From Vesta saturnalis (taxonomy: Eukaryota; Arthropoda; Insecta; Coleoptera; Lampyridae), in NCBI GenBank assembly GCA_036346205.1, contig JARFJB010002141.1, positions 252,001-316,000 of the forward strand: a stretch of DNA of 64,000 bases. Reading direction: 5' to 3'. Both the position numbers and the translations under genes were made by a program. Numbering within the stretch: the stretch's first letter is position 1; each line of letters begins with the position of its first letter. Shown piece after piece: positions 48,434-61,511 of the stretch. The notes under the pieces are model-generated. The model worked only from the letters and a program-made list of their open reading frames with translations. It was not told where the DNA came from and made no database searches.

Positions 48434-49725
48434 TACGTATACTCCGTTCTGTCTTATTTGGCATTAGAGTAGGCCATGATATTTTGTTTCTGTTTGTTCC
48501 CATTTGTGAAAATGACAAAAAGTCAATTTGTCGTCGTCCTGTCATAAATAATCGTGCTGTGTTGCCTACTTAAGTAACGCATATGATGTTCAAGTATCAT
48601 ATTGAATTAATAATAACTTGTTAATAAAATGTCAAAAGTCATCGCAAAGAGTACAAAGTTACAAGGGGAAAATTTCAAGTGCGTAAGAACATGAATCACT
48701 TTTTCGTGTGCACATTAAAAACGTAGGTCGTTATAGGTTTCACAGTGAACTACCCAAGACGTCTTGTAACCATAGACCCTTAACCTACAATTTTAGCTAA
48801 TAAAGGTATGGTTATAACCCAGTAGGTTTTGTGCCTTTTACTCAGTCGGAGATTAAGATAGGCGGAATTCATAAGTTTATATATATATATATATATATTA
48901 TTTCGCTTTACAAATTAAAAATTGAGAATAACAAACTTTATTTACTACCTTAATTTTGGTTATAAATGAGAATATCATAGAGCTAATGTTAGTAACGATT
49001 TTACTACCTAAATTTTTACTATAAAGAAGAACATCTTAAAGCTAGTGTTAGTAACGATTATTTAACTTAAGTAAAACTAATTTATAAAATTATTAATAGA
49101 AATAAAATACCTTATTTTGATTATACTGTACTTCTATTAGTTCCGAAATGGCGGTTTGCTAAATCAGCGCTTGGAAAATTTCGTTGAGTAAATTTTACAT
49201 GGGAGTTGAAATAAATCTGGATTCAGATGCATTAAAATTCTCCAAATGTATAAAGCTTTTTGCTGGTTTAATGGATATGAAAATCTACTTCAAAGTAACA
49301 AAGGTTATTGCGTCATTATTGGTTGAACGGAAATATACTGTAAAGTAACTAACGGTAAAATGCAATTGGTTAAGTAATTATGTGGATAAATAAAATAAAG
49401 TAAAACGTAAAGTAGAAGTAAATGAAAGTCCCATACAAATTATACAGCACTTATTAAAAAATTTAGCAAAGTAACAATAGATGCACTACATCCACCTTAA
49501 AAATATCACCAAAGAAAGAAGCTAAAGTAGTCTGCGCATGAAGATGTGAATCAAATGTGCAAACAATATGCGGACGAGTTTATTTTTACAATAATTAAAT
49601 GCATGTTTTTATGTAACTATGATATGCAATACACGCTGCACGCAATGCATGTTAAGTTGTCTAAATAAACGTAAATTTTATTAACAAACGTCAAGAGTTA
49701 GTTACAGTCTTAACGAGTGGTTGCG
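48434..49725. other. unassigned AT-rich DNA
   Basis: A short (TA)n lies at 48878-48899. CATTAGAGTAGGCCATG at about 48464-48480 has an inverted near-copy at about 53025-53042, possibly ends of a dispersed repeat. Two near-duplicates of AGCTARTGTTAGTAACGATT at about 48981 and 49038 form a short tandem. Confidence 0.5.
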
Positions 49726-50585
49726 ATGAATGCGGAAAATTTGAGTTCTGAGGAAGATCAACAACGAATAATTTGGCAGTTTAATTCGAAAAAAGATATA
49801 TTTCACTTGGGACAAATTGTATCACCACGATAAAACAGATTTCGGTTTTGATCGGTGTCGACCTATATTATTAAGAATTTTGAAATCAATGGGTTACGAA
49901 CAAATTTGTCAATGGACAAGACATTTTATTTGAAATGAACAACCTCATTGTAGCTAAAGAAAGCTTGTGAGAAAATTTCTGCAATTGCAAAGTTCAGGCC
50001 AACATGTCAGATTCGTGCATCTAGGCGAAACGTAGATTTATCAAAATGGTTTTTAATATCCATGGTTGGGTGTACGATGACATCAAAATTAAAAGTTAAT
50101 GCAAAAGGGTTTTTGGAAAACTACGTCTATTTCCTGTTTCGGGGAACGAGGTTCGGAATAATCATAAAATTGAATGAAACAGCTGCTTTCTGTGCTGACA
50201 AAACTACCCAAAAATTGTGTGATGGTTATGGATAACGCACCGTATCATTCGAGGCAGTTAGAAAACCACTCTCATTTTCTAGCAACAAAGATCAACGGCA
50301 GAAGTGGTTGGATACGCACGGGGTTGAAATTGGGGCAAAATTACGAAAAAGCTATTGTGGAAAAATTATTACAATAGGCAAATAAATTCTTAACCTCCAT
50401 CGGAAGATAGGATTCAGAAATTATGACTTAAGGCTTTATCTAAATGTTCTCCTACAATGTGGCAAAATTTTTGTTCGCACACGGTAAAGATTATTTAAAA
50501 TAATTGGGAGAAACATATGAGAAATTTTTCCATTAAAAATATCCCACGGGGAGACTCCGATTCAGATTTAGACTGATATGGATTC
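49726..50585 (+). pseudogene. DDE_3-type transposase pseudogene
   Basis: Possible start ATG at 49726 (MNAENLSSEEDQQR). Then, through frameshifts, WDKLYHHDKTDFGFDRCRPI and LLRILKSMGYE (HTH end), a decayed centre, LTKLPKNCVMVMDNAPYHSR (second catalytic Asp), QKWLDTHGVEIGAKLRK / KAIVEKLLQ, and an acidic C terminus RGDSDSDLD. Known: an L-P-x-N-x-V-x-V-M-D-N-A-x-Y-H-S motif is typical of an arthropod DDE_3 (IS630-like) family with acidic tails. The first and third acids are not recognisable. Ends of the element not found. Confidence 0.7.
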
Positions 50586-50812
50586 AGATTATTCTGGTAA
50601 TATGATGAAGTAGGAATTTTGGTCTTGTCCGTGGATAAGAAATCAGCAAACTTGTGGTTAACTCCGTTTAGTTACCAATTAAATGGATACATTTCTGGTT
50701 ATACACCCTCATGTGTGCGTAACAGCCAAGAAAATAACGATGCAGCAAATTTCATCACGAACATAAATCGTTACATCGGGTTAGCTGAGAAAAAGCGGCG
50801 TGGATAGATGAA

Positions 50813-51725
<913 letters not shown>

Positions 51726-52043
51726 TAATGTCTGTGTGTATATGCGAATGGGCTTGTGTGCGTGTACGCGTGTCTCATGTGTGTGCGTGCGCGTGTACGT
51801 GTGCGTGTTCGTGTGCGCGTACATGTGTGCGTGTGTGTGTCTGTGTTTGTGTCTATGTCTGTCTGTGCCTGTGTCTGCGTCTGTGTCTGTATCTGTGTAT
51901 GTGCCTGTGTCTGCGTCTGTGCCTGTGTTTGTATATGTGTCTGTGCCTGTGTCTGTGTATGTGTCTGTGTGTGTGTATGTGTCTGTATGCGTGTGTGTGT
52001 ACGTGCTTGCGTGCGCGCGCGCGTGTGTGTGTGCGTGTGTGTG
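51726..52043. repeat. TG-rich imperfect minisatellite
   Basis: (TG)n interspersed with TGTCTGTGCC, TGTGTCTGCG and TGTATG words, about 320 bp. Long Cys/Val and His/Thr frames here are repeat artefacts. Confidence 0.95.
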
Positions 52044-52564
52044 GATCTATGGTAGTATCCACGATAACTCCAAAACGAAAACACCTACGTTCTTAAAATT
52101 TTGTATTTAAGTTTGTCTTCATTTGGCTTGGAGATGATTAGATTTCTGGAGAAATCCAGGTTTTGGTTTTTATCAAAGATTTCTAAAACAGCTGCATATT
52201 TCAAAGATATAAAAATACTCTGATGTGGGCCTAAACGTATCGGTTAATTATGTTCTATGCAATTTGTTGATATGGCGCGTAATTTAGCGGGGAAAAATTC
52301 CTAAGGTGGAATTTAAGTCTTAGTTAACATTTTTACAATATCTGAATAACGATTAATTTTATAAGAAAAAGTGCAGACATATTTTTTAAATAAAATTTAA
52401 TTTTACATAACTTTTCTTTACTAAGTTTCCTAATATAACGCAAGGTAAGTCTAAAAATTAATTAAATATTAATCAAAATGGTTAGACTGTATTATTGATA
52501 TCTTATAGAAGCGGGTGGATTTGGAAATTTTTTTAAGTTAACATGTATTTATGTTTATTAATCT

Positions 52565-52885
52565 CTATCGGGCATGAAGTTTTAAACGTCATTCTGACAT
52601 AGATTGTTGTTTTTGTTTTTACAATGTTGCCTGTTTTCGTCATGAACGTATAAAAGAGATTGCTTGGTTACACTAAAAAAATCATAATTAAAATTATTCC
52701 ATTCCCTTTAATTAATTAACATCTAGATGTCTTTCAACGTCTGTCTGTCATGTAGTTTTAAACGTCTGTTTGATATAGGTTATTGTTTTTGTTTTACAAT
52801 GTTGCTTATTTTCGTAATGCACTTATTATAAAAGAGGTTGCATAATTATCCAAAAAAATGTCAGTAAAATTATTTCCATTTTGTA
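52565..52885. repeat. two-unit tandem duplication, about 170 bp per unit
   Basis: Both units contain GTTTTAAACGTCNNTYTGA, ATTGTTTTTGTTTT, ACAATGTTGC and ATAAAAGAGRTTGC in the same order (52574-52700 and 52751-52885). No coding. Confidence 0.75.
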
Positions 52886-55125
52886 GGTTGGAAGGTCGTG
52901 TGGTGTAATTTTTAAATAGGGTACTCCGGATGCAAAGACAAACACAAAGTGTAAATCGCTTGAAAAACTATGTTTCAACGTGCATCACCGATAAAATTTA
53001 ACCTACAATTTCTCCTTAGATTTCCATGGCCTACTCTAATGCAAAATGAGATGACACAAATTAAAGTCAGTCACTACTAACAAAAATAATATAATTTCTG
53101 TTAAAGCTGATAAACGTAACACTTTAGTAATTATTACGAAAGATAGTTATATGCAGATAGTTAAGGATTTTATTATATTAATAAAAAAATTTAAATAGAG
53201 ATCCTACAACAAAATTTCACAAATAAGTGAAACAAAGTTTACAAAGTCGCAATATCTATTATACAGATTTAGAAAATCAACAAATTTTAAGCAAGACCCC
53301 ACAATCACCTGAATTATACGGTCTCGTAGTCTATAAACCAAACATGTCCATCAGACCACTAGTTTTTTACATCCACCACGTCTAATTTCGGAGCAATCTA
53401 TAATTAGGTACTGTCAATTAAGTGCTTTAAATGTACAGAAATCTGACCGTTGCTCGTCATATTGTTTACTAAAAGTAAATTAAGTAATCTTTCCCGAAAT
53501 ATCGATTTAGCTCGTCGCATTCATTCTACGTCATACTGCAACGATAGGAACGATTTTTGTGTTACTCCCGCGCAAAATTCTGTAACTTCAATCATTATTT
53601 GATCTTTAATTATCTGTGAACATTTTCATTATACAATATAAATCTTTTATGAAAAAAAAAACTTACGTTCCAACGTGAATGAAATTTTTGCCTTATATTG
53701 TAACCTTTTCGCAATATAATCTAGGAAAACGGATACACGCATTACTGTCTCATTAATTTTTATCGTTTACAAGGTTTATTTAAAGCAATCCTTTAAATAT
53801 GCAAATATTTTTGTTCTAGGTGTTCTAGGTGTAAATACCATCGTTAATAATACCAGAAACGTTAAAATTTTCTGCGGCGTAACATCGGTTAAGCTACGTA
53901 AACTATACTTAAAAAAATTCTCGAGTACAAATACTTTTTTACATGACTAGAGTGCTTTCTTACGATATAATACGAAATTTTAGGGTAGTTCGAATTCCAT
54001 TATCGTCTCTTCTGTATAAAGTTTTTCAGATGGTTTGTGTTTAAGCCTAGATAAAAGCATAATTTTTCCCCTAAACGCTTTAAGCCCGTTTCTTGCGCAA
54101 CTATTGTGGTACATCAATCCTCAATCCCAAAGTGTATTTAAACTGAATGCATGAATATCTGGAATCAAGCGACTTGAACACGCGCGAAGGAGTCAAGCAA
54201 CCTGCCCCCTTAAGGAAGGGAATAAAACGCATGGGTTCCTTCAAGCATCTTCTAGTTACTTTCAATATATTGGTTGAATAGAAAAAGTTTTAACCCCTTT
54301 TACAAGCTTCAAAGCAAGTAACGGCGTACATTAATTAAATTGACTAAAAACTTTTCTGCTCCGTCTATATTCCTCTCAAATTTAATAACAATTTTGGCCC
54401 TTTCGTGAAAGTGGCAACCCCCATCTGTACACGACTTGTTTACTTGTACTGTTGTTAAAGTTCCCGCAAGTGTCTGTGTGTATTTCTCCTATATTCTACT
54501 ATAGTTCCTAAGTTTAAATATGCCACCCTGTAGTCCGCTTCCCTAGATATTCCTTTTTCGTAATTTTTCAAATAAACACCACAAGTATTATTTTATTGAT
54601 CTTCATTATTTTAAGTTGACTATAAAAATACGGATAAAACGTTTTTCCAAAATTTAAATTGTTGAACATTTCACTCAATGAGGTTACGGAAAAAAAATTA
54701 AATCCCTTCAACTCGGGTAAAAATTACGCTGAAATAAGACTGACTATACTAAAAATCATCTAAGAATCAAGCGAGGGATTAGGTCGGAAATCTTTGTCCT
54801 TCGTGTTGACAGGTTAAACAAGAGAGTCATTCACAGCACTAAAGAAGCAATTTTTAGCATAGAAATTTAAAAATAGAAATGTTGCCAGTTGTAAAAAAAA
54901 TCATTCTTATGAAGCAATTATCACTACTTATATGTCATTAAGCACTAAAATTGTACTAAGATAGTCATTGAAACGAACTAACACTGATCAGAAGGTTCGT
55001 TTATTTATTTATTTTCTGTAACACGTTTAAAACGTAATTAAAAATAAAAATTTGGGATATATCAAATTCTAATATCGTCTGGCGACACTGTATGTACTTA
55101 CAAAAATTAATTTCCCTTTTTGTGG
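52886..55125. other. unassigned DNA
   Basis: No ORF with protein-like features and no paired repeat identified. Somewhat less AT-extreme around 54150-54550. It could hold host intergenic or intronic sequence. Confidence 0.4.
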
Positions 55126-55380
55126 TTATGCAGTTCTTGTTTCACTTAATAATAAATGCTTCCTTAAAAAATCCTTCACAGCTTTCGAACATTGTCTTGT
55201 AGAAACTATTCTTTCCAGAACACGCCGTTTGTCCAATGTTACCGTACCTCTGTACACTGTGTTCAATTTTGGTTTAAATTGTAGTGTATCTCGTTTGTGA
55301 GCACAAATAGAAAGATGCCGCTTTCGCGATCCTGTTCTACTTTTTCGTGAAACAAAAGACGTCATAAGCAGAATTATCAT
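55126..55380 (-). CDS. orphan 84-codon ORF, no recognised family
   Basis: Minus strand, Met at 55380, stop at 55126. Residues 10-35 are rich in Arg/Lys/Ser (SRKSRTGSRKRHLSICAHKR); the second half (RRVLERIVSTRQCSKAVKDF) looks like an amphipathic helix with balanced charge. It is the only unassigned frame in 52-56 kb with a protein-like composition in otherwise AT-rich DNA. It could be an exon fragment or chance. No signal peptide or membrane segment. No function proposed. Confidence 0.2.
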   Translation of the reverse strand: MIILLMTSFVSRKSRTGSRKRHLSICAHKRDTLQFKPKLNTVYRGTVTLDKRRVLERIVSTRQCSKAVKDFLRKHLLLSETRTA

Positions 55381-55399
55381 AGTAGAACATTAATTTAAA

Positions 55400-55878
55400 T
55401 CATTGTAAGTAAACATACATATTAATATTTCAGAACAAACTTTATTATGGTAGAGGCATAGACTTTTAAAAACCACAATGGGAAAGCAATTAGGAGTGGT
55501 CAGAAGCTAATGACTTATGTTTACTTGAAAAATGCTGCAAGTATGAGAAATTGAAAGTTCAGGTACTGCATGTTCACCAGAGAGCAGAGCACCCGGATAG
55601 CGTGGGTGTTGTGTAGTATGGATAAAAATAAAGAAGATGGTTAGGTTAGGTAGAAAACCATAACAAAATAGTAGAAAGACAGATAGGGAGAACAGACAAG
55701 ACACAGGCGCCACAAGCTTTAAAGAAAGAAAAGATAAGTTATTATTTCTTGAAGGAGAGACCCTGTAAAGCTTGAAACAGGGAGCAACAGAAATTGAAAT
55801 TAAACAACAATTCCCTCAGCAAGCGTAAATTTATTTTTAAATTGCCAACAAAGACTGCTATATGCAGAAGTGTAATAT

Positions 55879-55927
<49 letters not shown>

Positions 55928-56342
55928 TGAAATGCTTTATCGCGTCCTTCATTTATATTTGTATGCGTGTAATCGCCGGTTATAGGACCAAGGCAGTCGT
56001 TTAATAAAACACAATCAACGCTGACGTTACGTTTTATTAATTAAAACTTCTTCAAAGCTGTATTAATTAGAAAACAAGAAGTTACGGATATGTTACATAA
56101 CTTTAGTACAGGAGCTTACCCAGGTGGATTAAATAAATGATTCAAACACTAATTATGAAATTATCGACAGCATATGATATATTACAATTATAAAAACATT
56201 AAATTGACACAGCCCCCTCGAAGTATCACAGTTAGGAATAAACACCTATAAAATTTTTGTGACTATTAAAATCTTTCAAATCATATTAGATTATCACTTA
56301 CACAATTGGACTTACATCTATATGGTTTACAAACAAAGCCCG

Positions 56343-56345
<3 letters not shown>
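55400..56345. other. unassigned DNA with a (TA)n tract
   Basis: (TA)n at 55880-55921. CGTTTAATAAAACACAATCAACG near 56000 and the C-rich CACAGCCCCCTCG at 56206 stand out, but no element could be delimited. Confidence 0.45.
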
Positions 56346-56419
<74 letters not shown>

Positions 56420-56421
56420 AT

Positions 56422-56664
56422 ATTAAAGGTTATTGGGCATTAGACCTAGCCAAGTTAATTAAATGTATTTATTATTCAATATTTCGCTAATGAATTATTA
56501 GCTTCATCAGGAAAATAAAAGTTGTTAATTAAAACTCGGCTTATGGAAAGACAATTGCCAAGAGCAAGTACACCAATTACTTATAAACATTCCAGAACTA
56601 ATTGACTTCTATTATACGTAAGTTGTGTTAGTGTTCATAGTTGACAGAGCGATGAAAAGTTAAA
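56422..56664. repeat. PLE-2 pseudo-LTR, first copy
   Basis: About 243 bp from ATTAAAGGTTATTGGGC to GCGATGAAAAGTTAAA; nearly identical to 57071-57312 with a few changes. Confidence 0.9.
56472..56525 (-). ncRNA. hammerhead-like motif in PLE-2 pseudo-LTR (antisense)
   Basis: The minus strand reads CTGATGA, one extra A, stem GCTAAT-AATTC-ATTAGC, then GAAA, then TATT...AATA as a possible short stem III. The copy in 57110-57175 keeps the core but has lost one stem base. It lies on the strand opposite to the GIY-YIG gene. Confidence 0.45.
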
Positions 56665-56688
56665 TCCAGTGTGGTTTAATAGATTGGA

Positions 56689-56951
56689 TGCAAGGACTGC
56701 GAGAAGGTCTACATAGGCCAGACGAATCAATGTTTACTCAGACGGATACAGAATCATAAACAAGATTGCTTTGACCGAAACAAAAGCAAAACAGAAAAAA
56801 CGGCGTTAGTGTTTCCAGTGCAAACACGAATTTAATTTTAGGGGTGTGACCATCATAGCTAATCCATATCGTTCGGGAGCCAAATGCCATTAACAAAAAA
56901 GATGATTCCACCACCAGTATAACATCTTACTATAAAGATATAATTCGCTAG
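56689..56951 (+). pseudogene. GIY-YIG endonuclease tail of Penelope (PLE-2)
   Basis: CKDCEKVYIGQTNQCLLRRI then QNHKQDCFDRNKSKTEKTAL; after a one-base shift CKHEFNFRGVTIIANPYRSG, stop, and INKKDDSTTSITSYYKDII ending with a stop at 56951. Known: the C-x-x-C...Y-I-G-Q-T...R...H block is the GIY-YIG core of Penelope elements. Two breaks. Confidence 0.82.
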
Positions 56952-56955
56952 CGTT

Positions 56956-57029
<74 letters not shown>

Positions 57030-57070
57030 GAAGTTGATGCAGTATTTTGGTCTTTGCTAATATGATAAGA

Positions 57071-57312
57071 ATTAAAGGTTATTGGGCATTAGACCTAGCC
57101 AAGTTAATTAAATGTATTTATTATTCAATATTTCGCTATGAATTATTAGCGTCATCAGGAAAATAAAAGTTGTTAATTAAAATTCGGCTTATGGAAAGAC
57201 AATTGCCAAGAGCAAGTACACCAATTACTTATAAACATTCCAGAACTAATTGACTTCTATTATACGTAAGTTGTGTTAGTGTTCATAGTTGACAGAGCGA
57301 TGAAAAGTTAAA
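57071..57312. repeat. PLE-2 pseudo-LTR, second copy
   Basis: Direct repeat of 56422-56664, followed by a (AAAGTTAAA)n-like run and the inverted end piece 57341-57374. Confidence 0.9.
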
Positions 57313-57453
57313 AGTTAAAATTAAAAGTTAAAACATTTTAACTTCATCGCTCTGTCAACTATGAACACAACTTATATAATATATAAATGATATATTTAAG
57401 TATACCATAAAGAAATGGATATAAATAACAAAAAGAAAAACAACATATACAAA

Positions 57454-57456
<3 letters not shown>

Positions 57457-57488
<32 letters not shown>
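57457..57488. repeat. (TA)n at left border of the Gypsy element
   Basis: 16 TA units; the right border is also (TA)n (62898-62963), so the retrotransposon landed in a TA tract. Confidence 0.9.
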
Positions 57489-57491
<3 letters not shown>

Positions 57492-58179
57492 TAGAAATTT
57501 TACAATTAAAGATAATAAAAAAAAAACATAAAATTCAAATACTACACGTGGTATTTATTTGAGTACAAATCAAATGAGAGCGGCAATATATCCGAGCACC
57601 GGAAAATCTTGCGATTGACTGACTATCATCCTTTTTTATTTCTAAATAGATGCCAAAATTAGGCGTAGTCAACCGCAACGTTTTCCTTGACCGGTAGCGG
57701 CCCTCATAAACCTACAAAGTCAGCATTTCCTAGTTACAATATTCTGACATATTTATGGAATTACATACATCTACAAAGTAAGCATTTCCTAGTTAACCAC
57801 AATATTTCTGACATATTTATGGCAATACATACATCTACAAAACAAACATTTCCTAGTTAATAACAATATTTCTGACATATTTATGGGGTTACATTGACCC
57901 ATTAAAAGAAATCGTAAAAAAACGTAAAAATCTAATTCGAACGAAAGTTAAGCGTTTGCTAGAGTTAATTAGTATTCAGTACGAAAATACAATAAAAGGG
58001 CTTGTCCTAGTAAAAAGTATAAAGGCAATAAAGCATCTGATTTCCTGGACACATAAAATTAATTATTACAGCTAACGGAAATTACATGATAACGAAAATA
58101 CAATAATAGTGATTGACCTGGTAAAAATTTATATATTGTTTATTTACTGTAAAGTTAATAAAACATCTGATTTCTAACA
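57492..58179 (-). repeat. 3' LTR of the Gypsy element
   Basis: 688 bp. On the minus strand it starts TGTTAGAAATCAGATG and ends AAATTTCTA (CA end mutated). It is longer than the 5' LTR through an extra copy of a unit with TTTCCTAGTT...TTCTGACATATTTATGG (three against two) and about 120 bp of extra sequence near its 5' end. Confidence 0.9.
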
Positions 58180-58252
58180 CGGCCAACCTGACTCTGACGA
58201 CATCCTCGGAGCTTCTCATTCACATACCTAAACAGAGAGACCGTCAGTCATA

Positions 58253-58512
58253 TTGTGCATAGTGGAGACCTCAGCCAATACTTGGCTCTACCACTGCTGC
58301 GACACAGACCATCAAGCATATCGTGCATAGTGGGCACCGTAGCAACCACTACTGGGACAGAGACGATCAAACATATCGTGCATAGTGGGGACCGCAGCCA
58401 CCACTTGGCTCTACCACTACAGGGACAGAGACCATCAAACATATCGTGCATAGTGGGCACCGCAGCGACCACTTGGCTCTACCACTACCGGGACAGAGAC
58501 CATTAAGCATCA
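58253..58512. repeat. 68-bp minisatellite between integrase and 3' LTR
   Basis: Four units starting at about 58253, 58321, 58376 and 58444 (the second is 55 bp, having lost a TTGGCTCTACC-containing piece). Shared words are GTGCATAGTGG, CTTGGCTCTACCACT and GACAGAGACCATCAA. It is GC-richer than its surroundings. Confidence 0.9.
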
Positions 58513-58525
58513 GAAAGCACCTTAC

Positions 58526-61432
58526 CTACTTAACATCATCGTTCTCCTCCAGAAACTCTAGGATCTCTTTCATGTTGCACGTCAGAGACCACTGTGAGGG
58601 CCATGATCTTAGTTGTTCCTTGGCTGCTTTCGTAATTATACTGGTACTAACTTTCTTAAGTTTATACCGACCATCTTCAAGACATTTCACCACCTCGTAC
58701 GGACCGAAAAACTCAATCGCTTTTACTGATATGCATCTCTGAATCACGGTGTATTAAAACAAAATTGCCTAGAGTAAAATGTGTGAAATTTTCCTTTTAC
58801 AATTACTCTCTCCTACATTTGTTTGGGATAACTTTTGTGAAACTCGCTGCCAGTCTATATCCCGATTACGAACAGGCGTTAAATCTTCCGAAATATTTTG
58901 CAATAGAGCTTGTATGAGAGGGGTGGAGCCATTAACCCCTAAGAAAAGTTGAAGATGGGTCATACTCGTAGACTTTTGGACAGTACTGTTTAATACCAGC
59001 TGCATCTTCCATAAGCCACTCGGCCATTCTGACTTAGTGATAGTTTCGATCCTAAGTAAGTTACGAATTGTTCGCATGTATCTTTCCACTTGTCCATTTC
59101 CCCTATGGATATCTGGTGTAAGGTAATGGTATTCTCTTTTCCAGGCGTTTAGATATTTGGGAAACGTTGTATTTTTAAAGTATGTCGCAGAATCCATAAT
59201 AAGTTTTTTGAGAGTTCAGAAGAGGGCCAGCACATTTTGCTTCGCGAGCTTCAACAGTAGTAACTGACTTCTTCATGGGGGTTATAATGCAATACTTTGT
59301 GAATGCGTCGATGATAACAAGACTGTGTTTGTAATTCTCGTTAGCCATGGGAAGAGGACCCAATCAGTCCAAATACAAGATGTGGAAGGGTCTTTTTGGC
59401 TTTTCCACAGATTTTATGGTGCTTTGCAGTGGCCCTGTTCTTGTTTTCTTGATCGCACACATTACACAACGTTTGATGTAACATTTGATGAAATTTCTCA
59501 TACGTGGAAACCAAAAGTGCCCAGAAATAGATGCATACGTCTTTTCGGCGGCAATATGACATTGTTCGTCATGAAATATAGGAAACAATCCTAACCGACT
59601 TTGTCTTGGGACATACCACCGCAGGTTCACAGTACCGTCTTCCTTAGAACGCTTGTGATACAACATTCCGTCTCTTTCAGTATATTGATTAGAATCGACA
59701 TCACCCTCGCTGAGCCGTCTGAGTAGGTCTTGGACCTCTTCGTTCCCTTTTTGTTCTATATATGCCCAGTCACGGTGTGCTACTCTCCGAACTGTTCCAA
59801 CAGGGTTCCTACTTAAGTAATCTACATGGGGTAGGTTGCTTCCTTTTCTATACGATATTTCAAAATCAAAATCCACCATGTACATCCACCATCGGGCCAC
59901 ACGAGGTATCATATCCTTCTTGTTAGCTGTAGCCTTGATGGCGTTGCAATCCGTAACTAATTTGAACTTAAGACCCAACAAATAAGTGCGAAAGTGTTTT
60001 AATGCCTGTATAATTGCCAGAATTTCAAGCTCATATGAGTGATACTTACTTTCAATGCCGGTCGTTCTTTTACTAGAATACGCTACTACCTTCGGTTGAG
60101 TTCTATGTAGGTGGATCAAAATAGCTCCATGTCCAATGCTACTTGCGTCGGTATGTAATTCGGTCGGCAGTTCTGGATTGTATACCGTAAGTAAGGGTCT
60201 GGATGTCCTGCTTTTTCTTGCTCCACGATCCATTCAAACGAGACATCCTGCTTTGTTAATCTCATTATACGTGCGGTTCTGCTGGCTAACCTGTTTAACG
60301 GATGTGGGTACAGGCGAGTTGGTCAAGGCTTCAACTTTAGCTTTACCAGGCCTTATACCGTCACTGGATACTTATCTTCCTAAATACTCCACAGAAGGTT
60401 GCAGAAAACGGCACTTTTGAATGTTAAGCGAAAATCCATTCAAATCTAATGTTTCTAACACTTGTCTAGTGTATGCTAAGCCCTCTTCGGGCGTCAAAAT
60501 ATTGACCAAGACATCGTCCAAATACACTAATGCCACGGTATCCTTCAACTGATCCAGTGCAAGATTGATGGCTCTCTGGAATACACCGGGTGCATTGGCT
60601 AGGCCAAAAGGTATCCTCAGGTGCTCACAATGTCCGTCGGGAGTCACGAAAGCAGTTATGCATATGGAATCCTCGTGGATGGGTATCTGATGAAATCCTG
60701 ACGCCATATCCAAGTATGTGAAAAACCTTGCCTTCCCTAGTCGATCTAATTGATCTTCAATCAAGGGGAGAGAGAATCGGTTTTTAATAGTAACACGATT
60801 AAGTTCTCGAAAGTCCACACACATGCGATATGCACCAGATTTCTTTTTTGCCGGGCTCGCAAAAGGAGATTCGCAGGGCTGAATAATGTTATTTGCAAGC
60901 AAATCTTCAGTAATCTCACGCATAGCATTTCTTTCGCTGGTGGACAAACGGTATGGAGGACGGTTAACAATAACGTCTTTTTCTAACCTAATTTTTAAAC
61001 TCGCACTTTATTTCCGCTGGTTATCATCCTTGTGAATTCACGAAGTACCTTTTGGAGCGCATCGTGATGTTCGAAGGGTACATCGACGCCATATAGGTTG
61101 AAGGAAACACTGTCTGAAATTATGTTTATTCCGGACAACTCTCTGCGCCGAATTACGTACGAGCCTTGGTGATTAGTAATTACAAACAATGTTAGATCCG
61201 TAAAAATATCCCGCCCAATAATAACGTCATAGTCAATACACTCATCCGGGACGAAAAAATGGGTTACGCTAACGTCAACGTTTGAAATTGTCGTGCACGC
61301 ATGGAATTTCCTAGTTGCGATAATCGTTGCATTAGAGAGCCCTTTCAGCGTAATATGACAAGTTGTCACCTTGCTTTCAAGTAGCCACAAAAATTTATCT
61401 GATATCAGAGAAAGATCTGCGCCTGTATCCAT
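58526..61432 (-). pseudogene. Gypsy pol (protease, RT, RNase H, integrase)
   Basis: Minus strand in order: protease MDTGADLSLIS and YDVIIGRDIFTDL (60995-61432); RT with SGAYRMCVDFRELN, YLDMASGFHQIPI, IPFGLANAPGVFQR, VYLDDVLV (60372-60947); RNase H with HTDASSIGHGAIL, YELEILAIIQALKHF, HVDYLSRNP and the integrase H-H-C-C finger with CVMCAIKK (59364-60233); integrase core VIIDAFTKY, MDSATYF, HRGNGQVERYMRTIRN; C-terminal FFGPYEVVKCLEDGRYKL (GPY/F module). Catalytic residues are largely kept, but there are several stops and shifts (one stop right after EYLGR) and apparent loss between RT thumb and RNase H. Confidence 0.92.
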
Positions 61433-61511
61433 TAAAGCCGAAAATCCATGTCCTTCAATAAAAATTTCCGTAGTGTCGGTAGGCGTCCCCGTCAGCCAGA
61501 TATTGACATGT

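Larger units (their letters stand above)
56346..57380 (+). mobile_element. PLE-2: Penelope-like element remnant
   Basis: Order: (TA)n (56346-56414), pseudo-LTR (56422-56664), GIY-YIG coding (56689-56951), (TA)n (56960-57027), second pseudo-LTR in the same orientation (57071-57312), then an inverted 34-bp piece of the pseudo-LTR end (57341-57374). The RT is absent. The family differs from PLE-1. Known: GIY-YIG tails between pseudo-LTRs are a Penelope signature. Confidence 0.78.

Noticed and set aside
58255..58506. 83-codon frame in the minisatellite
   Set aside because: Tandem-repeat reading between integrase and the LTR; no start context or known domain.
58526..58748. env-like ORF downstream of integrase
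   Set aside because: The frame contains the GPY/F motif and belongs to the integrase C terminus; nothing env-like follows before the 3' LTR.
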